Shown here piece by piece: positions 1-9,349 of a DNA stretch of 64,000 nucleotides. Source of the stretch: Hyphomicrobium_A sp965243865 (GTDB taxonomy: Bacteria > Pseudomonadota > Alphaproteobacteria > Rhizobiales > Hyphomicrobiaceae); assembly GCF_965243865.1 (NCBI RefSeq), contig NZ_OZ251603.1, forward strand, positions 2,666,001-2,730,000. The letters run 5' to 3'. A program made the translations under genes and the position numbers. The notes beneath the pieces were generated by a model that saw nothing but the letters and a program-made list of their open reading frames with translations, did not search any database and was not told the DNA's origin. Numbering within the stretch: the first letter of the stretch is position 1; every line of letters starts with the position of its first letter.

Positions 1-1341
1 CACGCGCTCTATGCCGGCACTTTCGCCGGTGAAGAACCCGCTCACGAGCACCGAGCCGCCCGGTAGCGATAGCAGCAGATCGCGGCCATCGACGCGGAAC
101 ACAGCTAGGTCCTCAACGCCGATGCCCCCTGTCAGCAGCAGTTCGTCAAAGCCTGCATCGCCCGCCAGATCGATGATCACATCGTCGCCGTCGCCAGGGA
201 GGTACACATAGCCATCGCTACCGGGCCCTCCGATCAAGGTATCGTTGCCGCCGCCGCCGTAGAGCGTGTCATCGCCGCCCTGGGCGTCGATCATCTCGCC
301 AAGCGCGGTGCCGATCAGACGGTCATCGCTATCGCTGCCGCCAAAAGCATCGCCGACCACCGCGCGATCATCAGCAAGCAAAGTCGCGGTGCGCTTATCG
401 GGCTGCGTTTCGCTGTCGCTCGATCTCTGGACGCGGTCGTCTTCGAGCAAGTCGATCTCCTTGCCTAACCGGATGTGGTCGCTCTTCGCATTCCACTGGA
501 TCCGCTCGATCGAGAACAGATGGTCTATGCCCGCATCATGTGCCGCAATGAAGTTGGGCGATTTGTGCGGAATCCAGTGTCGGTTGAAGGTGATCGTCAC
601 CTCTCCCGCTCCGGAATAATCGATCACGTCAGTGCCATCGGTCGCATAGCCGAGCTGCGGCTGCCCGCCGTGCACGATGTTGAAGCCGGGCGACCAGCGG
701 AAAACATCATCGCCGCTCCCGCCGAAATACTTCTCCGTCTGCCTGTCTCCGCCGCCGATGAAGTGATCGTTGCCCTCTCCACCCAAGAGGGTTGTGAAGC
801 CGTGCGCCACGTGCATCTCGTCGTCGCTTCCCGTCCCCAGCAACGTTGACGTCCCGGGCGACAGGCGCATGCCGTAGGGCAGGCTTTGCGTCGGATCGAG
901 CCCCGAGTAGTGGAGCAGCGACGAGACGGCAGACGACGAATTGATCGTCGGCGTCGGCGACCCCGGCAGCCCGAGCGCGATGTATGGGTAGTCCTGGGCA
1001 TCGATATCGCGCGCATAAGAAGCCATCGTCTCCCAGGCGCGCATCTCGTCGCCGTTGTAAGCAAGCACCCGGCTACCGCGCAGGTCCGGTGTGCCGATCT
1101 TGTCCGCCAGAGCAGCCCGCGACGCGAGGTTGGCGGTGGCAAGCGAGGTGCGCCCGTCGGAGCCCTCGATCACGAGATAGGTTCCCAGATCAGTCGGGTC
1201 GCGCACGCCCTCCATGACGAACCAGTCGTCTTGCGGCGAAGTGCCGTCGCCCTGCTCGAGAACGAGCTGCATGTGGTCGAAGCCCAGGTGCCCCAGCCCG
1301 AAAAGCTGCACCGGCATCCATTCGATGCGCACCCGCGGCAT
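1..1341 (-). CDS. RTX-type calcium-binding repeat protein (3' end beyond window)
   Basis: The frame is open from an ATG at 1341 to base 1, giving 447 codons, so the C terminus lies outside the window. The first ~190 residues form a non-repeat domain with a stretch like NSSSAVSSLL. The rest holds glycine/aspartate nonapeptide-like repeats (GGEGND, GGSGDD, GGDDTLYGGGGND, GGPGSD, GDGDD), which is the RTX calcium-binding signature. There is no N-terminal signal peptide. This fits type I secretion through a C-terminal signal that is out of view. The N-terminal domain could be enzymatic, but I do not recognise it. No T1SS ABC transporter or HlyD partner is seen nearby. Confidence 0.8.
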   Translation of the reverse strand, partial: MPRVRIEWMPVQLFGLGHLGFDHMQLVLEQGDGTSPQDDWFVMEGVRDPTDLGTYLVIEGSDGRTSLATANLASRAALADKIGTPDLRGSRVLAYNGDEMRAWETMASYARDIDAQDYPYIALGLPGSPTPTINSSSAVSSLLHYSGLDPTQSLPYGMRLSPGTSTLLGTGSDDEMHVAHGFTTLLGGEGNDHFIGGGDRQTEKYFGGSGDDVFRWSPGFNIVHGGQPQLGYATDGTDVIDYSGAGEVTITFNRHWIPHKSPNFIAAHDAGIDHLFSIERIQWNAKSDHIRLGKEIDLLEDDRVQRSSDSETQPDKRTATLLADDRAVVGDAFGGSDSDDRLIGTALGEMIDAQGGDDTLYGGGGNDTLIGGPGSDGYVYLPGDGDDVIIDLAGDAGFDELLLTGGIGVEDLAVFRVDGRDLLLSLPGGSVLVSGFFTGESAGIERV

Positions 1342-1585
1342 GCTGATTCCCCTCTTAAACCGAAAAGCAACCTAAGGTTGAAATTAATGCCGGTCCATAT
1401 GCGTGAAGCGCGAGACTTCTCGGCTGAACCATGGTTAAAGTGCCGCCGGGACGCGGCCGCGCGATTCCTTCTTGCCACGTCGTTTCGGCCGCGCATCCAA
1501 TCCTTCGAGCCCGGCCTTTGCCGGGCTTACTTTTTACGGCCCGGTTGCGCGCATCCTGCTAGAGAGTTAGCTCAACACGGCGTCA

Positions 1586-1662
1586 GGCCCCGTAGCTCAG
1601 CCGGATAGAGCACCAGATTCCTAATCTGGGGGTCACAGGTTCAAATCCTGTCGGGGTCACCA
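1586..1662 (+). tRNA. tRNA-Arg (anticodon CCT)
   Basis: A 77-nt cloverleaf with an encoded 3' CCA. The 7-bp acceptor stem contains one G-U pair. The D arm has TAGCTCAG, the anticodon stem CCAGA/TCTGG encloses the loop TTCCTAA (anticodon CCT), and the T arm is ACAGG-TTCAAAT-CCTGT. It reads AGG codons. Confidence 0.95.
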
Positions 1663-2205
1663 GCGCGCTTGATGTGGTGGTCGTTTTCCGTATGCCACCC
1701 CCGCGTCTTCTTCAGGCATCCCTGCTGCTGCCAATTCGTCTCCAGTGCGCCGCCGCAAGCCGCACGAAATCACTACGGCCGATCTCGACAGTGGGAGGTT
1801 GCCGGATGGCAACCGGGGAGTGAAAGCGGCGCGTTTCGGGAATTTGCAAATGTGCCGCAAGGGCGTCGTTCCCCTCCGGCGGGCCGGCTACGGCAATTTC
1901 AGTCGCAGAGCATCAGGAAGAGATTCCCTCGGCGTTACGCGCACTTGAAATGCGCAGACGCTCTTTTCCTGAGGGTGCCATTCCCGTGACAGCGCGGGAG
2001 ACAAAGGCAATTGACGGTGCCGTCCAATCCGAACAGATCGGCAAACAATATCGTGTCTTAGCAAACTTCAGCGTTGCTACTCTGATGCGTGGGGGAAGAC
2101 GGGACACGCACAGAACGAACCGACGGAGAATAACCCGACCACCCCCGCCTAGCGTTTGCGTTGCACCTTGCCGAAAGGCCGGGTGTCCTGGGGGGAGTTT
2201 TTGTA
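1663..2205. other. Gap between tRNA-Arg and TonB receptor, no gene seen
   Basis: I see no convincing coding frame in these 543 bases. They hold a perfect 7-bp hairpin with a GGAT loop at 1797-1814 and a GC-rich imperfect hairpin followed by TCTTTT near 1930-1970. A purine-rich ribosome site, GGGGGGAG, lies at about 2190. This is presumably the long 5' leader and promoter of the receptor. I found no cobalamin box. Confidence 0.5.
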
Positions 2206-4899
2206 ATGCGTTTTGTCCACGCCACAGTTGCGTTTGCCGCGGCGTTTTCTGCACTTTCAGTGTCGAATTCAATCGCACAGGAAGCACCGGCACCGGCACC
2301 CGCCGCCGACCAGTTGCCGCCTGTCGAAGTCATCCAGAAGAAGGCCGCTCCGGCGCCCTCCGCGCAGAAAAAAGCGGCGACGAAAAAGAAGCCCGCACCC
2401 GTCGCCACTGCGCCAGCACCGGTCGCGCCCGCCGTCACCACTGAGATCGCGCCTTCCGCCGGCTCCAACGAGGGACTGGTGCGAACCTCCCCGCTTGCCG
2501 GAAGCGAATTTCCGATAGACCAGATCCCGCGCGGCGTCTCGACGATGAACGCGAGCGACATCCGCCGCGATGGCTCGGTCATTCCCCAGGAGTTCCTGAA
2601 CAGCCGCATACCCTCGGTCATGGTCGACGACCTCCAGGGCAACCAGTTTCAGACGGGCATCCAATATCGCGGCTTCGAGGCTTCGCCCGTCAACGGCCTG
2701 CCTCAGGGTCTGGCGATCTACCAGAACGGCGTCCGCATCAACGAAGCGTTCGGCGACACGGTCAACTGGGATTTCCTGCCCAGCAACGCCATCGAAGGCA
2801 TCACCGTCATGGGCTCCAATCCGATATTCGGGTTGAACGCCATCGGCGGCGCCATGAGTATCCAGATGAAGGATGGCTTCAGCTATCAGGGCGCCGAGGT
2901 CGACACGCGCTTCGGCTCGTTCGGACGGCGTCAGGTGGGCGCACAGGCGGGGGCGCAGAGCGGCAACATTGCCATCTACGGCGCCTTCGAGGGCATCGAG
3001 GACGACGGCTTTCGCGATTTCTCCGATACGACGACGCGCCGTGGCTACGCCGATCTCGGCTTCAAAGGCACGGGATCTGAGTTCCACCTCAACTTCACCG
3101 GAGCGACGGGCGAGGTCGGTGTGACCGCCGCTGTTCCCGAGGAGTTGCTGGCATTCGGCGGGCGCGAGCGCACGTTCACCTCGCCGCAGATCACCGAAAA
3201 CGACATGCAGATGTTTTCGGCCAACGGCGTCGTTGATTTGACCTCGACGTTGTCGCTCTCCGGTGTTGCCTATCACCGCCACTTCCGCCAGAGCCACATC
3301 GACGGCAACATCTCCGAGTTCGACGAGTGCGAATCTGCCGAGGCCCTCAGCTTCTCGGCGCTCTGCACCGAGGACGGCGCGCCGCTGTTCAAGGCTGGCA
3401 GCGGCGTTGGGCTCACGGAGGACGAGATCGAAGAACTCGAGGAAAAGGGCAGCGGCGCACTCGGCTCGATCGACAAGACCGGTCAGGACGCCAACAGCTA
3501 TGGCTTGGCGCTTCAGGCGACCGAAAAGGCCAAACTGCTCGGCTTCCGTAACCAGTTCGTGGTGGGGTCCAGCTACGATCACGGCAACGTCAAATACCGT
3601 GCATCGAGCGAACTTGGCTACTTCCTTCCAAAATACGTCGTCGCCGGAAGCGGTGACACGTTGACGGGCAAGGCGGATCTGGCCGACTGCACCGGGCTCA
3701 GCGCGGAGGAATGCGATGACGCGAACGAGGAACTCAACGCATCCGTCGTCACGCCGCGGTCTCTAACGACGACCAACGATTACGTCGGCATCTACGCTGT
3801 CGATGCCATCGACCTCACCGACCGGCTGACGCTGACGCTCGGCGGCCGCTGGAATTACGCCCGCATCGAGATCGAGAACACGGGCGACACCTCACTCGAC
3901 AAGCTCAATGGCGTCAACGAATTCTACCGCTTCAACCCATCGGCCGGTCTGACCTACAAGCTGCTTCCCGGATTGTCCGTCTATGGCGGCTACGCCGAAG
4001 CGAACCGCGCCCCGACCGCGTCCGAGATCGCATGCTCCGATCCTGAGAACCCGTGCATCATCGAAAGCGCGCTCGCTTCCGATCCGCCATTGAAGCAGGT
4101 CGTGTCGAAGACCTGGGAAGCGGGCCTTCGCGGTGAAATCTCGAACTGGAATAGGAGCGAGCACTTCGACTGGAGCTTCGGCCTGTTCCGCGCCACCAAC
4201 GAGAACGACATCATCCAGATTGCCGACAGCCAGCAAGGCCGCGGCTACTTCGCCAACGCCGGCGAAACGCTCCGCCAGGGTATCGAGGCGAGCGCCGTCT
4301 ACCGGACGCAGCGTTGGATGGCCTACGCGAGCTACTCGTTCGTCGATGCGACGTTCCAATCGCGGAACATCATCGTCTCAGAGAACAATCCGCAGGTCAC
4401 CACCGAGTGCGATGCTGACTTCGGCATCCCCGCCGAGGGTGAGGATGGAGAGGAAGCGAAGTGCATCGAAATCCGTCCGGGCAATCGCATGCCAGGCGTT
4501 CCGAGGCATCGGTTCAAGGCTGGCGTCGACTTTCTCGTAACGCCGAAGTGGGTGGTGGGCGCCGATATGATGTCTGTCAGCGACCAGTTCTTTTATGGAG
4601 ATGAAGGCAACAACGACGCACCGCTTCCCGGCTACACCCGCGTCAACGTGCACTCGTCGTACAACATCACCGACCACATCCAGGTTTATGGTCTGATCGA
4701 GAACCTGTTCGACAATCAGTACGGAATCTACGGCACCTACTTCAACACAGAGCTGGCCCAGGCAGCAGGTCCCGGCAAGAACGGCAGCGGTGGTCCAGAC
4801 TCTTCGCTCAACGGCCTCGAGTACGACGAAGACAATGGCCGCACGATCACGCCAGCCATTCCATTTGCCGCCTACGGAGGTGTCCGAGTGAAGTTCTGA
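2206..4899 (+). CDS. TonB-dependent outer-membrane receptor
   Basis: An 897-residue outer-membrane active transporter with a plug and a 22-strand barrel type of organisation. I chose the ATG at 2206 because it follows GGGGGGAG and begins a signal peptide that ends near AQ-EA at residue 25; an upstream TTG frame would bury that signal. An Ala/Pro/Lys-rich linker (about 26-75) precedes a plug with YRGFEASPVNGLPQG and GLNAIGGAMSI. The barrel ends in the usual terminal Phe (VRVKF). The Cys-containing, acidic loops are probably extracellular. It stands alone, followed by a strong terminator, and no neighbour indicates the substrate. Iron chelate, cobalamin or another ligand are all possible. Confidence 0.88.
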   Translation: MRFVHATVAFAAAFSALSVSNSIAQEAPAPAPAADQLPPVEVIQKKAAPAPSAQKKAATKKKPAPVATAPAPVAPAVTTEIAPSAGSNEGLVRTSPLAGSEFPIDQIPRGVSTMNASDIRRDGSVIPQEFLNSRIPSVMVDDLQGNQFQTGIQYRGFEASPVNGLPQGLAIYQNGVRINEAFGDTVNWDFLPSNAIEGITVMGSNPIFGLNAIGGAMSIQMKDGFSYQGAEVDTRFGSFGRRQVGAQAGAQSGNIAIYGAFEGIEDDGFRDFSDTTTRRGYADLGFKGTGSEFHLNFTGATGEVGVTAAVPEELLAFGGRERTFTSPQITENDMQMFSANGVVDLTSTLSLSGVAYHRHFRQSHIDGNISEFDECESAEALSFSALCTEDGAPLFKAGSGVGLTEDEIEELEEKGSGALGSIDKTGQDANSYGLALQATEKAKLLGFRNQFVVGSSYDHGNVKYRASSELGYFLPKYVVAGSGDTLTGKADLADCTGLSAEECDDANEELNASVVTPRSLTTTNDYVGIYAVDAIDLTDRLTLTLGGRWNYARIEIENTGDTSLDKLNGVNEFYRFNPSAGLTYKLLPGLSVYGGYAEANRAPTASEIACSDPENPCIIESALASDPPLKQVVSKTWEAGLRGEISNWNRSEHFDWSFGLFRATNENDIIQIADSQQGRGYFANAGETLRQGIEASAVYRTQRWMAYASYSFVDATFQSRNIIVSENNPQVTTECDADFGIPAEGEDGEEAKCIEIRPGNRMPGVPRHRFKAGVDFLVTPKWVVGADMMSVSDQFFYGDEGNNDAPLPGYTRVNVHSSYNITDHIQVYGLIENLFDNQYGIYGTYFNTELAQAAGPGKNGSGGPDSSLNGLEYDEDNGRTITPAIPFAAYGGVRVKF

Positions 4900-4928
4900 C
4901 CACGACCCGACTGTTACGCGAGTACTCA

Positions 4929-4966
4929 CCGCTCCTGTCACTCCCAGTGCAGGAGCGGATTTTTTT
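4929..4966 (+). terminator. Rho-independent terminator of the TonB receptor gene
   Basis: The 9-bp stem CCGCTCCTG/CAGGAGCGG has a further inner CAC/GTG pairing and is followed directly by ATTTTTTT, 30 bases after the receptor stop codon. Confidence 0.93.
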
Positions 4967-5028
4967 GCGGTGCTGGCCTCGGCGCGCCCATCAGCGAGGT
5001 TGGAGCGAGCTGGGTGCGTGGAAGGCGC

Positions 5029-6111
5029 TTACGTTTTCGCCTCGCGGGCGATGAGGCGGCGCTTGCGATCAACACCCCAGCGATAGCCGGAGAGTGCGCC
5101 GTTGCTGCGCACCACCCGATGGCAGGGGATTGCCACTGCGATCTTGTTCGCCGCACACGCCGCGGCGACAGCCCGCACCGCCTTCGGCATGCCGATGCGT
5201 TCGGCGATTTCGCTGTATGTTGCCGTCGTGCCCGCCGGAATGTCGCGCAGCGCCCGCCACACCTGATGCTGGAACGCTGTGCCGCGGATGTCGAGCGGCA
5301 GCTCGACATCGAGCCTTGGGGCTTCGATGAGGCCCACGACCTTCGCCACGATGTCCTCGAACGACGTGTCGCCGCCGACTAGCGCCGCCCGCGGAAACCG
5401 TCTCTGTAGATCAGCAATCAGCACATCGGGATCATCGCCGAGGAAAATAGCCGCGACGCCGTTTTCGCTCGCCGCCACCAGAACGGAGCCAAGTGAGCAC
5501 TTACCCACCGCGAAGCGCAGCGTCGCCCCCTTGCCGCCCGAGCGAAACTCAGTCGGTGTCATGCCGAGATAGTCCTTCGACTTCGCATAGAGCCGCCCAG
5601 CCGAGTTGAAGCCGGACGCATGGATCGCCTCCGTCACCGAGCACCCACTCGCCAGGTTCTCGTGCAATCGCCTCTGGCGCAATGCGGCGGCAAAGGCTTT
5701 TGGCGTCAGACCCACAATTGACTTGAACACGCGGTGAAAGTGATGCGGGCTGAGACCAACAGCACCCGCCAGCATGTCGAGCTTCGGCGGTTCCTCAGCC
5801 TCGTTGATGATCCGGCACGCCAGCGCGATTTTCTCCGCTTGCTGCTCGCGCAGCGAAGGCTCGTTCGGCTTGCACCGCTTGCACGGACGAAACCTCGCCG
5901 CTTCCGCATCGGCGCACGAAGCATGAAAGGCGACGTTCTCGCGCTTGGCCAGCCGCGCCGGGCAAGAAGGCCGGCAATAGACCCCCGTGGTCGCCACCGA
6001 GTAGAAGAAGGTTCCGTCGAAGCTGTGATCACGCTGCCGCACGGCGTCCCAATAGTCGGGTACCGCCCGCTGCCGCCGCGTCGTGCCGGTCTTGTTGCGT
6101 AGCTTCTGCAT
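5029..6111 (-). CDS. ada: Bifunctional Ada: methyl-responsive activator and O6-methylguanine-DNA methyltransferase
   Basis: This 360-residue protein has full-length Ada architecture. The N-terminal zinc domain has Cys46, Cys50, Cys77 and Cys80 in the spacing of E. coli Ada (C38, C42, C69, C72), so Cys46 would be the methylphosphotriester acceptor. An AraC-type helix-turn-helix follows (about 95-190). The C-terminal MGMT domain carries PCHRV with acceptor Cys330. It removes methyl groups from alkylated DNA and, once methylated, activates the alkylation response. It lies 114 bp downstream of the patatin-like gene on the same strand. No alkA or alkB is nearby. Confidence 0.95.
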   Translation of the reverse strand: MQKLRNKTGTTRRQRAVPDYWDAVRQRDHSFDGTFFYSVATTGVYCRPSCPARLAKRENVAFHASCADAEAARFRPCKRCKPNEPSLREQQAEKIALACRIINEAEEPPKLDMLAGAVGLSPHHFHRVFKSIVGLTPKAFAAALRQRRLHENLASGCSVTEAIHASGFNSAGRLYAKSKDYLGMTPTEFRSGGKGATLRFAVGKCSLGSVLVAASENGVAAIFLGDDPDVLIADLQRRFPRAALVGGDTSFEDIVAKVVGLIEAPRLDVELPLDIRGTAFQHQVWRALRDIPAGTTATYSEIAERIGMPKAVRAVAAACAANKIAVAIPCHRVVRSNGALSGYRWGVDRKRRLIAREAKT

Positions 6112-6225
6112 GCTTCTTGATAGCCCAGTTCACCGCGAAGGAGGAGCCGGACGCGATCTAAGCAGGCCTGAAGCGCCGCTGCGCCTCGTTTCTTGCTTTC
6201 AAATTCCCGCTGCGCCCCCGCGAAC

Positions 6226-7419
6226 CTATCGGGCCGCAGACACAAGCCCCGGCGGCGCATTCATCCAGTGATAGCCGAGCGATCCTAGCTCGTATCCGGT
6301 CTTGTACAGTGCTCGCATATACCCCAAATCGAATGGCTCTTTGCTCGTCAATGCGAACGACCCGGGAATCGTCGCGAGATTGAATGCGATGTCGTCCCGC
6401 GCCGTCATGCTGTAGATGCGGTAGAGGTCGCCGATGCCCTGGTTCTTGATCAGGGTTGAAATGGAGCGCCCGGCGGTGATGTAGGCCTTATCTTCGACAG
6501 GCTGCCACTCGGGCGTGATCTTGCCGTTACGCAAGATGAACAAGTTGCGCCGCACGTGTCGGCCCATCACGCGGTCGATATCGCGAAACGCCAGCGTAGT
6601 GGGTACTAGAAACACTTGCTGGGTTACGCCGCCGTCGACGTGCATCTCGTCATAGTCACGCCCATTGGCGCGGACTTGGATGCGAACTGGGGGAAACACG
6701 CCAGGCACCGAAGCTGACGCCAGCAGCACGTTGCGGAACAACGCCAAGGCCTCCGGCGTCCGGTACATCGCGATGCGCCCCATGTCCCAAAGCACCGGCC
6801 GCTGCGCGTCCAGATTGGTCGTGCCGATCAGCAGCATTCGACCCTTCATGCGTTCCTGCGCAATCTCGCGCATAAACTTCGCATCGACATATTTGGCAAT
6901 GAGCCGCGCCAGCGGAGCGCTGTCCGCAAGGGCAGGGCCGCCAAAAATGCCCGACAGCACGTCGGCTGTGAGAATGTCGTCGCGTCCATACTCCGTGAAG
7001 ATGGCCTTCAGCTCGCGATCTTTGCGTGGGCCCAAAAACGCGAACGGAGCAATGAGAGCGCCGGCGCTGACGCCGGTGACAATGTCGAACTCCGGTCTCG
7101 TTCCCGCTTTTGTCCATCCGGTCAGCAAGCCCGACCCGAACGCGCCGTCCTCGGCGCCGCCAGAGATGGCGAGGAAGTTTGCGACAGGCTGCTCCAGAGA
7201 ACGCTCGATTGCCGCAGTGCTGCGCCGGCTCAGCTCCGCCTCGACCATCGCGTGGATCTGTTCTGGGGGTGCATCGCCCCACAGCCGCACGTCGTCCATA
7301 CCGCGCAGCTCGGCTTCGTCGACAAGTGATTCAGGTAATGCATGGCGAGGCAACGCGGCGGCGCAGCCTGCAAGGATGAGCGCCGTGGCGAGGACCAGCA
7401 TCAGCCGAATGCGCTTCAT
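6226..7419 (-). CDS. Patatin-like phospholipase, lipoprotein
   Basis: A 397-residue protein. The start at 7419 puts a lipoprotein signal at the N terminus (MKRIRLMLVL..ILAGC, lipidated Cys19); an upstream ATG would add 20 residues ahead of it. Patatin hallmarks are present: the glycine-rich oxyanion element SGGAEDGAFGSG (about 86-97), the nucleophile elbow GVSAG with Ser118, and DGG with Asp262. It probably hydrolyses acyl lipids at an envelope membrane. It lies between tetR and ada on the same strand. Its substrate is unknown. Confidence 0.88.
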   Translation of the reverse strand: MKRIRLMLVLATALILAGCAAALPRHALPESLVDEAELRGMDDVRLWGDAPPEQIHAMVEAELSRRSTAAIERSLEQPVANFLAISGGAEDGAFGSGLLTGWTKAGTRPEFDIVTGVSAGALIAPFAFLGPRKDRELKAIFTEYGRDDILTADVLSGIFGGPALADSAPLARLIAKYVDAKFMREIAQERMKGRMLLIGTTNLDAQRPVLWDMGRIAMYRTPEALALFRNVLLASASVPGVFPPVRIQVRANGRDYDEMHVDGGVTQQVFLVPTTLAFRDIDRVMGRHVRRNLFILRNGKITPEWQPVEDKAYITAGRSISTLIKNQGIGDLYRIYSMTARDDIAFNLATIPGSFALTSKEPFDLGYMRALYKTGYELGSLGYHWMNAPPGLVSAAR

Positions 7420-7497
7420 TGCGCACGACGCTTCCCGCCTATCCTCCACCATCACCGCTCCCCCCCAACGCAATACCACTACGGCTACACAAGCATC

Positions 7498-8133
7498 CTA
7501 TTGCGACGAGGAATCTGGCGGCGGCAGTAGGCCATTCATGATCAGGTCGACCGAGGCCTCGAGATATCGATCGATATCGAGCGGACGGCGATCAGCGAAT
7601 AGCAAGGTCCAGATGTGGATTGTGAGGGCAGGCGCCATGAGCAGCTCGGGATAGTCGGCAGCCGGGCTTGCGCGGAACCCCCCGCTTTTCACGACGCGTT
7701 GCACCTTCTGCTTCAGCTTGTCGATGACGGGCGCGAAGAAGCTCTGGAAGTGTTGATCCACCAGCTTCGGAAACCGCACCGCTTCCGAGATCAGCAGTCG
7801 CAGAATTTCAAGCGAACGCCGATCGTCGAGACAAGTGCGAAACAGGAAGGTCAGATCCGCGCGTACTGACTCCGGCGTCGGTTCAGCCGTGTCTTCGATG
7901 AACGGCAGCGCCCGGTCGAAAAGCTCCTGTCCGCGCTGAACCGCGAGCGCCTCGAACACTTGCTCCTTGTTCTGGAAATAGACGTAGATCGTCCCCTTGG
8001 TCACGCCCGCGCGCGCGGCCACGTCCTCCAGCCGAGTGGCTGCATAACCGTGCAGCGCGAACTCTTCGAACGCAGCCTCAAGGATCTCGCTCGGTCGTTC
8101 TGCCTTGCGGCGTGCCCTGACTGCCCCAGTCAT
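7498..8133 (-). CDS. TetR/AcrR-family repressor of the adjacent RND operon
   Basis: 211 residues. The N-terminal TetR helix-turn-helix (about 15-60) contains YAATRLEDVAARAGVTKGTIYVYFQNKE, given here in parts: YAATRLEDVAARAG then VTKGTIYVYF. A helical C-terminal ligand-binding domain follows. It is transcribed away from the RND efflux operon with a 124-bp intergenic region that contains a near-perfect dyad, the classical arrangement for local autoregulated repression. The inducer cannot be told from sequence. Confidence 0.9.
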   Translation of the reverse strand: MTGAVRARRKAERPSEILEAAFEEFALHGYAATRLEDVAARAGVTKGTIYVYFQNKEQVFEALAVQRGQELFDRALPFIEDTAEPTPESVRADLTFLFRTCLDDRRSLEILRLLISEAVRFPKLVDQHFQSFFAPVIDKLKQKVQRVVKSGGFRASPAADYPELLMAPALTIHIWTLLFADRRPLDIDRYLEASVDLIMNGLLPPPDSSSQ

Positions 8134-8193
8134 ATTTGTCCTCCCACTCGGCGGCGCATTCTCCGGCGCCTAGCCAGAATACCATAAACAAAC

Positions 8194-8223
8194 TATTATT
8201 GACTTACGAGTCAGTCAATAATA
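8194..8223. promoter_or_regulatory. Dyad operator between tetR and the RND efflux operon
   Basis: The inverted repeat TATTATTGACT - 8 bp - AGTCAATAATA (8194-8204 and 8213-8223) has perfect 11-bp arms and lies in the only AT-rich part of the divergent intergenic region. Size and placement suit a TetR dimer pair. The TTGACT inside it could also serve as a -35 element, so binding would occlude the promoter. Confidence 0.82.
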
Positions 8224-8257
8224 TTGATCGCCGGGACGGCTTTGCGGGGGTGCCCCG

Positions 8258-9349
8258 ATGTGGGTGGGCTCTAAAGTATTGATATTTGGCCACTTACTGG
8301 TCGCAGCGTCTGTATTGGGCGGCTGTGGCGATACCGGCGGTGGCCCACAAAAACAGACGGCTCTCGTCCGCACGCAAGTCGTCTCTAAGGTCGCCTACAC
8401 GCCGAAGACGTGCCTCACCGGCGAGGTGAAAGCGCGCGTCCAGACCAATCTTTCATTCCGCGTGTCGGGCCGCATCATCGAGCGCAACGCCGAGGTGGGC
8501 GATCACGTCACGCCCGACAAAGTGCTCGCCCGCATCGATCCCGCCGAGCAGCGCGCCGACGTCATTTCCGCCGAGGCGGCACAGCGTTCAGCGGACGCCC
8601 GCGTACGCCAGACGGCGGCGGCTTTCGAGCGCCAAAAGGCGCTCATCAAGGACGGCTTCACCACTCGGCGAGACTACGACCAGGCTGAAGAGGCACTACG
8701 CACGGCCCAAGGTTCGCTTGAAGCAGCAAAGGCGCAGCTTGGCAGTGTGCGTGATGCGCTTTCCTTCACCGAACTGCGTTCCAGCTCCGCCGGCATCGTC
8801 ACCGCGCGCAATGCCGAGGTTGGACAGGTCGCTCAAGCAGCACAGACGATGTTCTCGCTTGCAGAGGATGGCGAACGCGACGCCGTGTTCCACGTTTACG
8901 AGGCAGCTTTTTTGCACGAGATGGCCTCGCCTGACATCGAGCTGTCGCTTGTCTCCGATCCAAGGATCACTGCCAAGGGCGTGGCCCGTGAGGTTTCGCC
9001 GAGCACCGACACGACTTCGGGCACGGTGCGCGTCAAAGTTGCGATTACCAATCCCCCGCCCGCGTTTGCGCTCGGCTCCGTCGTATTCGGTTGCGCCACA
9101 CAGAAGCCGAGACAAGTCGTCCTGCTTCCGGCCGGTGCACTGACGAACATCGCCGGAAAACCGGCCGTCTGGATTGTCGACGCCAAGACGCTTCACGTCG
9201 CGCTGAAGCCGGTGACTGTCGCCTCTTACGAGACGCAGGCAGTCGTCATCGACGGCGGCCTGGAACCCGGAGAGCGTGTCGTCACTGCCGGCGCCAAGCT
9301 GCTCCGCCCCGATCAGACAGTCATTATCGCCCCCGACGAGGCATCATGA
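8258..9349 (+). CDS. RND efflux periplasmic adaptor, lipoprotein (first)
   Basis: A 363-residue HlyD/AcrA-family membrane fusion protein. The lipobox LGGC ends a short signal (Cys23). A barrel-sandwich hybrid and an alpha-helical hairpin (about 95-165, rich in Ala/Gln) are followed by beta-barrel and membrane-proximal domains. It would link the inner-membrane pump to an outer-membrane channel. The first gene of the operon, it overlaps the second adaptor by ATGA at 9346-9349. No TolC-like channel gene is in the window, so the channel is probably encoded elsewhere. Confidence 0.9.
   Translation: MWVGSKVLIFGHLLVAASVLGGCGDTGGGPQKQTALVRTQVVSKVAYTPKTCLTGEVKARVQTNLSFRVSGRIIERNAEVGDHVTPDKVLARIDPAEQRADVISAEAAQRSADARVRQTAAAFERQKALIKDGFTTRRDYDQAEEALRTAQGSLEAAKAQLGSVRDALSFTELRSSSAGIVTARNAEVGQVAQAAQTMFSLAEDGERDAVFHVYEAAFLHEMASPDIELSLVSDPRITAKGVAREVSPSTDTTSGTVRVKVAITNPPPAFALGSVVFGCATQKPRQVVLLPAGALTNIAGKPAVWIVDAKTLHVALKPVTVASYETQAVVIDGGLEPGERVVTAGAKLLRPDQTVIIAPDEAS

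Noticed and set aside
1900..2205. Possible cobalamin riboswitch before the TonB receptor
   Set aside because: GGGTGCC and CCCG/CGGG pieces look suggestive, but the conserved B12 box (GCCACTG) is absent on the plus strand.
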